Source: Tubulanus polymorphus
Lineage: Eukaryota > Nemertea > Palaeonemertea > Tubulaniformes > Tubulanidae
Reading direction: 5' to 3'
Length of the DNA: 60,000 bases
NCBI RefSeq assembly: GCF_964204645.1
Contig: NC_134028.1
Location: 7,669,001-7,729,000, forward strand
This document shows positions 40,120 through 52,100 of the stretch, one piece after another (the stretch's first letter is position 1; each line of letters begins with the position of its first letter). A program made the position numbers and the translations under genes. The notes beneath the pieces are model-generated. The model worked only from the letters and a program-made list of their open reading frames with translations. It had not been told where the DNA came from and did not search any database.

Positions 40120-43100
40120 GTATGTATAATACATATACATATACAATAGTATGAATACATTAGAAACTTATGAAATGAAATGATTGCAAGATAAAGCTCG
40201 CTACAAATTATCGCTTCTAAAATCTGCTTTCCGTCTATTTGTTTTAATCTTCTCATAACGTTAAGTTTCTTCCTAGAATACTGGTGATAATGCCCACACT
40301 ATAATCGCCCTTTCCATCTGAAATAAGCTAGAAGCCAAATTCAAAAAATTTCCGCTTTAATCTACCTCGATAGATCTAACTTGAAATCTAACTCCCAAAC
40401 TTCTGAAAGTGGTTTACTGCTGACATTGATTACTTCTTCTTTCCTTAAATCTAATTGCATCTGCTTATAACAGACCAATTGATACATCATTCAACTCAAA
40501 GCATTTATTAATGTTGCCTCATTCTTTAAATTTGGTTAATTACGTACAATGAAGCTAAAATCAACACTGTTAGATCGGAGATTTCGACATATTACTTCTG
40601 TCAAAGAGGTGAGGATTATCGATTTAGTTAGTGATGTATCAATTGGATATCTTAAAAGGAATAAACGCTTCATACAAAACTTCTCTTGAATGATTATGAT
40701 CATCTTTGCGATCATTTACTGGCGGAGGGGGGATGTTATGAATGAAATAATGCAGAAGTTTTGTATTGAAGCTATGATTAGAAAAGTGACAAATTTACGC
40801 TGTTGCTTAAAACGAATGATTAAATATTTGGATGAAAAGTATAAATTGCTGTATTCTTGTTGTCTTGATTTTATAAGAAAATGTGAATAATTGAAATAGA
40901 TAATTCGCAATAATTCTTTAATCTTAAATACTATGTAATTCAATTAAACCAATATTCAGTCTCTTAAAAGTTAATTTCATTTTCGATTTAATTTCGATTT
41001 TGTTAATTTTGTTTAACGGGGAACATTTCAACTGTGATCATTTCGGCTTAGTTACTACAAAACACGGTTCTGAAATGTTGCCTTAATTATTATTTCTGTA
41101 TGAATGTTGTGTCTTATGTTTGTTTTATTGTTTTTTTTTCCTTTGACTCCGTCTCACGTGTAGGACGTCAGAAACAACTGTTGAGCACAACAGATGACTT
41201 TTCGCAAGGGCTGTCGCTGTCGACCGAGGAGCTGAAACGCGAAATGGACTACGGCGGCGGACGGCTGCTAAGCGCTGGCTCAACAATCGGCCGAGATACG
41301 ATGCACAGTCGAGATACACTAATCAGTCGAGATACGCTGAAAAGTACGAAATCTAATCAATTCTAACTTTTCACTAACATATATTTGTGAATAAGGAGGT
41401 CATAAGACAGTTATTATGCCTTCAGGGTCTAACATAGCTTTCAACAAACAAGGACCTGGATCAGTTGGATCGCATTTGGTTGTTTTTGGGTTAAGAATCC
41501 GGAAATGACAAACTAAGTCTTTCGGCTGGTAATAAAGCAAGCTTTCTTTTAACCAAGACTAAGGAGAGTCTCTTCGTGAAAATCCTGTTGTCTGAATCTT
41601 ACATTACTTTTTAAAATCTACTGGCTTTTCTAATGTATTTGGCTGATTGATGTCAACCAGCTAAATGCTTTGCTTTTATGACCAAGGTTTCCCTCATAAC
41701 TGAAATCAGCTTTTTTATGTAAATGTGTCAAAGAATGTATTTGATGAAGTAATTGGATGCAGTTTTTATTTTCATGGTGTTTTTGTACATTTCATGTGAT
41801 GGAATTCTGCAGCGATGGCTGTTGAAATATTCGTAAATATCTTTTGTGCGAGGGCATTGTTTTGTGAATGATGATTTCCATGTTAAGCCCCTGTCCTGTC
41901 GTTGTCCATGTTAGCTTTCCAAGCAAACACAAATATGAGGTGTCTAGATTTATCAATCCAGTTGCCTCTTGATAAGTAACGTGGCCATACAAAAAGATTG
42001 ATTTTATCGAAATTGGTCTCTTAAAAATAGGAGCAGCCGCGCCATTTTTGATTTGGGGCTCGTGTATCATAATTATAACGTATGGAAAGTTTAGGGGGTT
42101 ATGCAGTAAACTTTGCAAAGTTTAAAGGTTGAAGACAGAGATATTGTCTCTCAGATGGTAGGCAGATGTGCACTATGACTTGCCAGTGATGCCCTTCGCA
42201 AGATCACTAAAAAACAAGCCTAACGTAATGTTCAAACGAAAATTGTTGATTTTACATTCTTTAAATGTTCGTAATCCCTGAATTCAATCATCTTGAAAAA
42301 AATCGATGCTGATTTTGCATGAATTCATCGTATCTATTTTCATTTGGCTTCGGAATGAATTCTTGATTTTGAATTTTTTTTTCTTCAATTGACCGTTGCG
42401 TAGGTGATGATCTTATGCCTCACTCCCCGTTATTCGGTCGACCTATATCTGAACAACACGTCTATCTCCCTTATTACGAGGGCCTTAAGCTACAATCCAG
42501 TAAGTCTTTGGGCGTATATGTATTTATTTTTTCAAACCCATCTATATTGTCGAGCAAGAGTTCCAGTCAGTTCGCGGTTTCTTTTTAACCCTTCGGACGC
42601 TATTTTCAGGTTCGCCACACCCAGTTGGCAGCTTGTCTCCAGAAAAGTGGAGATAGGGAAATTGATCATTGGTGTTAAACAGGATATATCTTTTGGCACC
42701 AACAGTCAACTATAGAATCAGTGTGTATGTGTTAAAGTCATTGGCAGCACCTGGATAGTCACAAGCCGAAGGGTTAATCATTGAATGATTGATAAATCAG
42801 CTTATAATCATAAATCGTTACCTGGTTGTCTTGCGTATGTGCTTTCCCTTTTATATTCAGTTGCTCTTTTTTCTTTTTCTTGTATTGTGGTTGTGTATCA
42901 ATAAGTGTTGTCCTACTCAGTTTTGTATTTGTATACCTCTCGTTGCGCTCATTTCTGACTATCATCAAGCATCTATCTAAATCAGAAAGACCAAATTTTA
43001 GCGTGGGTCGAATTATTGCATATCAATTGCAACTGGTTCCGAAAGTGACTCACTTTGCTTTGTTTAAGTATTGTTTAGTATCGAGTGAGTGGTTTACGTG

Positions 43101-46100
43101 TGACAGCGCTCTCTAATTAGGCATGGGCCAAATTTTACTCAGGCATGATCCGTGCCAATTTGGCCCGGGCCAAATCATCTCCTAGTGATCACGGCTATAA
43201 TCTCTGAGAAGTCCATAAAACACAACGTTGCTATTTTAGAGCCCTCCTTAATCATCACTTATCAATATCAAAAGGTCCAGTTTGTTAGGTGTGACCACTA
43301 CGTTCAGCTGAAATAAATTCGATGCTAGCTTCTTTGTAGAAATTGGTAGTTTGACCACCATATCATTTATCATTAATTCAGAGTTAGTATCCCTGCTGTA
43401 TTATCCTTATGACATTTTCCAATGGTCTCTGGGTTACCATCATTTTACGGCATTTTGTCCAATTGCAATCCTCAATGTACACATTGGATAAACTAGTTTA
43501 GCGCGCTGCAATTGTGTTGAAGTTCACTTTGTACCGAAACACCATGAAAATAATTTTTGTATCACGCAGATGAATATACGTGAAAAGGGGTGGTAGAAAT
43601 AGGGATGGATGCTTCACGGAAATATCATTTGTCAAAGGGAACCTTACAGACTCAAAATCAGTCATATATAGATAATTATAACAAACAATGTGAATGTAAA
43701 AAACAAAAGACATCCAGTGGCTCTAGCTATCTGATCTACTTGATTGGACTGCTCGGTCCTAGAGGTATCATATTCAGTCTTGTCCTCTTTCTTGTCTTGT
43801 CTACAAGGACGAATGGCCCATTTTAGCTACTGGATAATTTTAGTGGCTCCTATTTTCCAAATGGATTTGTCCATCCTATACAATTGGATGCCCTTTTCCT
43901 TTAAGATTAGAAGAATGATATATAGAATGAAAGGGTGCGTCACTCATGCCAAAAATTAATTTGGCTATATCTATTAAGAACGGGGGGGGGGGGGGTATGT
44001 CTCGCCTCATTTGCTATGAAGTTAGATTGCCATAAACCAAGACTTATGGCCACGAAATATCTCATCTTTGTATGTAACTTAGATTTTATTTATACAGGCT
44101 ATAATGAGTCTGGAACGATGAGTAGACCTCTATCTGCCACTCCCGAGAAAGGTATCGTTTTCACGCGCACTTCTTTCCCCCCACCCTCGAGTTAGAAAAT
44201 CAACTGCTTTTTCCTTTGAGAATGTGTATCCTCTCTGCTCGTGATCTTAGAAATCGAATCATTCTCTCATTCATGATTTTCAGGTCGCCGTGATAGATTT
44301 ATATTTGGTGTTATGATATTAAAGTAGACTCGACCTTTCTCGGTTGAGTTGTACTGGATATTTGAATATCATGACATCCAACAGAAAGGCATCGGTGTAA
44401 TTTCATACAATCATAAAACATAGTAGAATCAGAAATCCTCAGTAAATTCAAACTTTTATGTTGATTTCTACACGTTTCTACTTGCTCAATAGGACTCAAA
44501 ATGATCATCTGCTTATCGTAAAAAAACTGTAGCATCTTTAATTTTCAGTTAACTTCGTAATTTGTGTCTGCTAAAACTAGTTCTACTCATTAGAACAAAC
44601 TATACACTTTATTGTTCTATAGTTTGAAATGGGTTTTGATAGGTAAAAGGTCTGACAGACGTCAGTATATGTTGTAGATGGGTTGAGACCTATAAGGTTG
44701 TAAAATGTTGGCGTGGGCCCAGTTTCACGAAAAAATTGACTCAAATTTTTTGGTGTAATCGCTATTGGTTACTTCATGTTTTCAATGAGGACAGTAATTC
44801 AGAATGAACTGTTTTAGGCTTAAACTTTTACGTGAAACTGGGCCCTGGTATATGTAAACTAAATCTTAAGCCAGGTTCAGAGCGAGGTTATGACACAACT
44901 CTACTGTCCGCGACTACTGCTGATGATCGTATTTTTTGTCGTGCGACAATCGTTGCATATGTCATCGGTGACTGGAGTTTCAAATGTTCTATTCCTACAA
45001 CGCGCCGCAACCGGTTGCAGTTCATTGCTTATTAACTCAAGCCAATCACAGTTAAGGAATGAACGTTGGAAATTCCTGTGACAAATCGATATCCTTTCAA
45101 ATTATATGTCAAAGATTGATATGTAAAGATGATATTTTTAAAGTCCTTGTTTTGCAATCGAGAGATATGAAATAGTGTTGGCCATTCGGAACTCGAGATA
45201 GCGTTTCAGCAAATGTTTATGTTCGATTGATCCTCAGATGGCTGTGGTGTTGGACGAGACGAGAAGTCATTCACTTCTTGCTCCAGCACTGTGGCCTGGC
45301 AAATCAACATGGCCTGCATTCTGGGTGACACCACAGAAAAAACGGTGTTGATGTGAGCGCACTCGTGGTCAGTCATATGACTGATCGCAATTTTAAGCGA
45401 TATTGCTAAATTCGATCTGAGTTTTATGTTACAATAGCCACCCGCAGTTGAGTCGCATTGCCACGTCGATCTGAGCCTGGCTTCTTATTTCCTAGGTCAT
45501 CTGATCATATAGGTACAGGTTATTTACCAGGATCCATCTCCTACAGACTACCAAAGTTTAGAAAAGAAATCTCAATTTTAGAATTGAAACTCTGATATCA
45601 ACAGCTTTTAAATAGATACCTTGATCTCTACAAATTTCGATTAGAAACCATTTCGATTATCTGAATTTTGACAGATGGCAGAACCTGAAAGAACTTATCT
45701 TAATTCATAAAGCATCCTTAATGCTTACTTGGTCTATTATGACTATTCATAAAGAATGTCACATTACTGACCCTCACTGGTTTATTGCTTGATGCTGATA
45801 TAATGTAGTGAGAAATATCACGTTTCTAAAACCCGAACACTGGCAGCAAGTATTTAACTGCAACAGAACCCAGTTCCTCAATGTCACGCGTTCACCAATT
45901 TCTACAGTTTTCCGCAATTTATTTCCAATTTATCCAACCATAGAGTCGGATTTTGATCCAAAACTCAAGAACAGTGGAACTGGGTCTCGGGCTGTAACCT
46001 TGGAATATGATTTGGATGCTTAAAACGAATTTAGAAATTGCCACATATTTCTAGATACTGTTCATAAACCTGTATGAAAATGATTTTTTATCAATCAGCT

Positions 46101-49100
46101 TCAAACCATATATACACCCATGTATCGAAAATTCATCCAAGAAAATTGAATATTTTGCAGATGTATGAATAAACAAATTCGCTTTTTCCTAATATTCGAG
46201 AATTTGAAAATTTATTTTAGGTGAGGATACGATCCTCGGTGACCAATATTATGGCAATCTGCAGACAGAAGCCGATATGAAATACATGCTTGAAGATTCT
46301 TCTCTTTCAAAGGTAAGGCTCTTTTACGATTTGCAATCCCAGGTATGTATGTTGATATTGTGTAATTGCAATGCCCTTAGTCAATCCCGCAATTGGAACA
46401 GCTTTTAAGCACGTTCGATATCAAAATTTGCCTCTATTCTTGGTGGAAATTATTAAAAAATGTATTCATTTGATTTATGTGAGCATTTATGATTTGTGCA
46501 CTTATTGTGGTATATATATGTTTTGGGGGTTTTTTTCTGTGTAAATTCATTTATAATTTCGATGGTTACTGGTAGCAATTTCCATTTGATGAGTCAAATA
46601 CAACGCTATCCCGATAATAGTTCTATGACAGTGAAATGGTCGCAATTAACAAAATAGGAGAAATTAACTAAATCTCTGCGCATTTTGGAAGTTCAATAAT
46701 GAGGGCATATACACACAACGTGCATTCCAAACTAAATCAAAACTGCCCATTCTGAAAAATTATCTTGTCGCTAACCTCTTTTGATCGCCAGACAGCTGCA
46801 ACTTAATACAGATATCTGTATAGGAGGCTTTTCGATGGTCATTTTGATAAAAGGACATTTGTATTGTTAGCGATATGGTAATCTAGTGGTTAGCAGACAA
46901 ATGCTTGCAATATAGGTTCACCTTTACAGAGGACATGATACTTTTACTCACTATAACATTTGAAGTTGGAAGGCAACCAATTTTTGTCCCAGAAATATAA
47001 TGAAAAGTTGTATTTTACTCTGACAATGGAAACTGGCTTTGTTTTATTTTTTTCGGTTTTGTTTGATGTTGTTAATTATTTATGTATAGATGGAGTACAG
47101 CGGTACGGCTCCTATGAGTACGCCTGGCAGCGGTTTTGAGGAGACCAGATACTTCTTCCCTTCCACGCCGAATTCGGCGCAAGATCGTCCCGGAAACTTT
47201 GGCCAGAGTTTTGAATTTTCGCCTGATGTAAGTTATTATATATTAATTCATCTCATCTAAAGAAAAATTCTAGTTCGGACTTGGGTAGACTCAGGAGCCA
47301 GGTTAAAAAAATCTAATCTCTTCAATGGGAGATGGTGGAATTCTTGTCCAACCCAGCTTCATGGTGTTATGGATAAGTAAGATTGATTCATATCCAATAA
47401 ATGAGTAATGAGTAAAACTTATAGATATTTCATTTAATTCTTAGCAGTTAGAAACAGCATAAATCATTTTCATATACCGAATGAAAATTGGTTTCCACTA
47501 AATATGGGCTATAATTGCAGGGATTGTAAGTTTTGAATGCGTAAATTGCACGTGTGTCAAGTGCAGGAAGTAAATTCTGTTAGAATTTAACAATTCGTGT
47601 ATGATCAGTACATAAGCGTTTGCTGGATTAGAAAATAGATCCCCATTGTAGCAAGATGACTTCAGGATTTTCTGATGAGGTCTTTGAGAGATTATACCCT
47701 GTAAGTTTCATTAAAATCGACCTACCATATAAAAAAAGCTCTGTAATGTTTTAAACGCTAGTTCAAACGAATTGAAAAACTCTTAATTTTATGGGTCAAG
47801 TCAAGATGAAGTACTGTTAGCTTATTATTTTCAAAGTGGATGAATTTTCGCAGTAACTGTTTTGAAGAGGTATTCTCACAAAGATATTCTAGTATTTTCA
47901 GTATATTTTTGATTTTTTATTACAAGGATCTGATTTGGCCTTCATTAATTCAGTTTTGCATCTGATCATCTGACTATCAACTGTTAGAATCTATTTCCTC
48001 ATGCTTATGCATGAAATGTTTTGATAAGACCTAAACTGTGAACTGTGTAGTTCAGGAAATGGCCTTGGCAATGTTAGGAACATAGATAGCGCAGTCCTGA
48101 AGGGTGTGTTAGCGAGTGCCACCGTGTACTGTAAAGGTTTCAGGGATTAACCTGTCTGAATTCGGATTTACTGGAATCTTAAAAGGGATTTTAAAAGGGG
48201 ACAGTATGCCGGTTAGAGCCACTAAAACCGAGGTACGTTAGGCAAGCATTCTGTCAATAATACGGCATTGATTTTCATTTTGAATATATTTCAATCCTAC
48301 ATTCAATGTACACTATCGCCGTTATACCATACTGCACTCAGCCATATTACAGTATTGGAAATAGGATAAGCATTTCAATATTTGTCACTAAAAATATAGA
48401 ATATAACAATGCATGTATTTGAATTGTGCGTAAAAATAGTGAACGCTTGAAACAGTGAAATGTAGGCTAATGCTAATTAGCTTTAAGCTATCATACTACA
48501 CATGTTATCAGTTAAGTGAATTAATGTGATTCGCATCAACATCCATCATTTCTGAAAACAATCACAATCTTTCGTCCATATTCACTGCATCTAGCATGCA
48601 TTCGGATTTGATTTGAATCTTCCTCCGAACAGGGAGGTGGGCCCACCTCCCTGCTCCGAAGAAGCCAGTCTCCCAAATGTCCTAGAAATCGACTAACAGG
48701 TGCTAAATATTACACCTCTTCACGACAATGAAGAGCTCTGGTTTGAATTGTGGCGGCAGCAGTGTACACACTGATGGCCCTGAATTGACCCTCCACTGGT
48801 AGGAGTTGAATAGCTCGGGGAGATACCCCACTGTCTGCGTTGTAGTAGAGAGGGTGTGATTGTATATTGAGCCGAGCCCGCTGTTGTGTGCTTGCTATAA
48901 GGCTGCTGCTGCTACGGGATATAACTGTTATATTAGAGGATTGTACCCCGTATCTAAGATGACAATACAGGTTAGATTATTTTCTATGCATTGGTGCTCA
49001 AATAATTGCAATTGTATCGTCGGTTTTTGCGCGCTTAAAGACTTGATGATCATTATTGAAGAGAAGACATGCTTTGTTTGGTAGGAGATGCAAATTGGCA

Positions 49101-52100
49101 GATCATATGTTGGAAATACCTATTATTACGTGAGGCTATCCTATTTTGTGTTGTGTATGATATTCAGATCAGTTTTACAGAATCTTTTGAGCTAGAAAAA
49201 TCTGGCTAATATTAGTTCATCGAACAAAGTGTGGCATATCGAGGGCACATGTGTATTGACATGCACATGTGGCTGCTGGTTATTGTTTACATGTTAAACA
49301 GATGTCGGCGGCAGCCAGTTGGTTTACATGTTCCCCACCACATATGTATGTGATAACATAATATTGGCCCTGATGTTGGCATATAGAGGCAACATTATTT
49401 GATTTCCTTCTTGTCGTTTGTGTTGTATTTAACTACGCAGATAAGGTCTGCATCCTTACAAAATGTTTCATTTGAGTTTTCGTTACTTGATCTACATATC
49501 GTGAAATGTATGCAATTCGGTTTTAAATGGTGTTTTTAGTTATACTGTAAAGATTGTGTAATTTTCTTGTTGTGTATTGATTTAAATCTTATGTTCATCC
49601 CTTTACTTGAGTTATGTATACACTGGGTCGCTTGATAGTTTTACTTCATTATTGAATTATCACTGATCGGGTTATTGCCTGAGGTAATAGCGAGCTCCTA
49701 CCGTCTCTGCTCTCGTTCGACCGAATATCCGCATTATCTTTGACAACTTGTCATTTCAAATTTTTGCAGCAACAAGACTCGAAGATGGATTCAATCCACG
49801 CGGATATGGCCTACGCGTCGATGGAGGCGCCGATTTCCGCTCAAGTTTCGTCGATGGATCACGCCCAGATGAAGCAGTACGGCGGCATGCCGGCTTTCAC
49901 CGGTGTCGGTTATGAACCGGACAATATCGATGTAGACCGGACTCCACTTACTTCTGGGTAAATATTTGTTCGTAAGCAGTTCAATTACAGACTGAAGTGT
50001 CGGCCATCTTGCCATTTTCACCGATGTTTACAATATGCTGTACACTGAAAATGTCCATTAACTTATGCAGCTTTCCACCAGCCTTTCATATCTGAATTAA
50101 ATCTTACTTAATATCTTCCAATCTGAACATTGGTTAGATGGCATAAAGGCTGATTCATTCAGACATGATATTAACCAATATTTGATGCTTGCAGTACTGA
50201 TATCTATTAATGTGTCCATCTTTTTATATCATGCGTATGCTACTTAAAAACATCCCCCTGATAACCAGTGGTGTATATTGAATACTTACCCGTAAACTAA
50301 ACAAACTTCATTCTTAACAAATAAATAATAAGTCGTCTGACATACTAATAACTTCAGCTACAGAATCAATTTAATAACTGCATAGCCCGAGAAAAAATTA
50401 CAGCCAGTAAAAATTTAGATGAAGACGAATAAGAACAAGGATATAGATATACTGGCCAGCCTTATAGCCGACCCGTTTCGGAATGTTTTTGATGCGGGCG
50501 ACATTCATTTATTGTGCTAAGTAAACATGGAAGATGTTTCTCTTTTAACTGTTTCTCTTCAAGACCTTCAGCGGGTTTGATGAAGATACGCGTACACACA
50601 TATTGCAGTGTATGAAATGCGCCGGGTATTTTACTTTCTGAATCGATTCATTACGAAGTATGAAGATATTCTTTCGCGTATATTTGCATCTGAGATGTTC
50701 TTGCAATGTCTACAAGAGTTAATAACATTCTTAGTTTCGCAAAATAGTGAAGTGCATTATTTGATTCACCCTTCTTAAGAAGCATGATTTTGAATCGTTT
50801 CGAGATCCTAGACATTGCATGATATACACAGTGACTGTCTTGCACTAGTTTAAGTTAGACAGACAATATGTACATGTCTAGATAATATTTGTAGATGACC
50901 TCCCTATACAGATATCAGTTTTATATGCTTTTGACTCAGTGATTTATCAATTTAATGACCAATCCGCCCCATTTTATTATATACTTTATTCACTGAACAA
51001 ATACTATTGATTACTGTAGCTGAAACTATTAAAAACAACAATCCCGTTTTTAATAAGCTTCATAATATGAAGAGACTCATTTTTTGCTGCGAACATGGTT
51101 TCTACTAAGTTATGTTACATCCCAATCTGGCCTTTAGAACTATGAAAGGGGCTCCTTTCTCATTTCCATGTACGTAACAGTTGTGATACTGATGAAATTA
51201 GATTGGACAATCAAGCTATTACATTTGTGCTTCAAAAGAAAGTCTCCAAGCTTTCATTGAAAAAACACTACATTTATTCATCTCACTGAGTCATCCCTTA
51301 TTCAAGCAATATATATGTATATATCAAATTCTGCACTAGAAATACTATAATATCAATGGTATTTTATCTAATCTATGGCTGGTGTCTGGGTTTTTTTATT
51401 TACAAGTTTAAACTCGGATCATCATTTGGGCCAGTAGATGTTGGGGTACAAGGGCCATTTCTATAGTGTGGACGTTAGAAATATTTCCCGCAAGATGATT
51501 GACTTATGATGGCAAATTGATGATATAGATCGAAAAAAAAAACAATCCTACTTTTTGAGCTAGCATATGCATGTTTCTTAAATTCTTATTTAGGTTCATA
51601 ATGTGCTAATTGTACTCATGTCTAATGTCATTGTCATTATGTCTAATCTATCGGTTCTGTGCCCCATAGCTAGAGCCTTCTACTTCTCTTATTAGCAATA
51701 GAATTGACTCAGTCTAAAAGTCTTCTACGAACTATAGCTTCATTAGAACATACTAAATTTTACTATCAGAGATCACTAGCTGCTAGCTTTTAGAGCCTCT
51801 GCAAACTTGTTAGACGAACATATGTAACAAACACTATGCAAGAAATAAAATGCTAGACTGCTTCCTTCTTGTAAAAGGTTGAAAGTACTTCTAAAAAATG
51901 TGCAGTTCTTGCAGCAAGTACCGATAGCTTTTGTGTGGCGTTTACTTTGTGTAAAGCCTGGCATGTCTAGAAACTATAGAAACCCCTTTTTGGTAGATCA
52001 CACGTTCGTCCGTATAGTATTGTGGCACAAAATGGCATATATGTCATTGGCATCCTTCGTTGTTTGCGATTATCTCATATTTCATCATCGAAATTTCATC

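Larger units (their letters stand above)
38239..41163. other. Introns between linker cassettes A, B and C
   Basis: They contain the MITE-like element at 39111-39220 and the (TA)45 tract at 40029-40118. The open frame over the TA tract is meaningless. No further exon was seen. Confidence 0.55.
41344..44097. other. Introns between linker cassettes C, D and E
   Basis: AT-rich introns with a G14 run at 43982-43995. A decayed palindromic repeat containing GGGCCAAATTT and GGCCCGGGCCAAAT lies near 43120-43160. No other exon is supported. Confidence 0.55.
44152..46220. other. Intron with two MITE-like copies
   Basis: It contains element copies at 44715-44845 and 45866-45986. A 24-nt symmetric-phase micro-exon candidate at 44284-44307 has a weak donor and was not annotated as coding. 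Confidence 0.5.

Noticed and set aside
39918-40256. A 112-codon minus-strand frame with a long Tyr-Ile repeat
   Set aside because: It is simply the (TA)45 tract read as alternating Tyr and Ile codons.
41416-41470. Open stretch after ccttcag ([17 protein letters not shown]) downstream of cassette C
   Set aside because: Poor pyrimidine tract, weak donor, and it would exit in phase 0 before a phase-1 exon.
42603-42660. A frame after ctattttcag reading [13 protein letters not shown] in phase 1, resembling a linker exon
   Set aside because: It meets a TAG after 16 codons and has no donor in a compatible phase before the stop.
48632-48700. A 67-nt open block after a possible acceptor at 48631 ([15 protein letters not shown]) with donor gtgcta
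   Set aside because: It would go from phase 0 to phase 1 between two phase-0 exons, and most of its start is the 24-bp palindrome.
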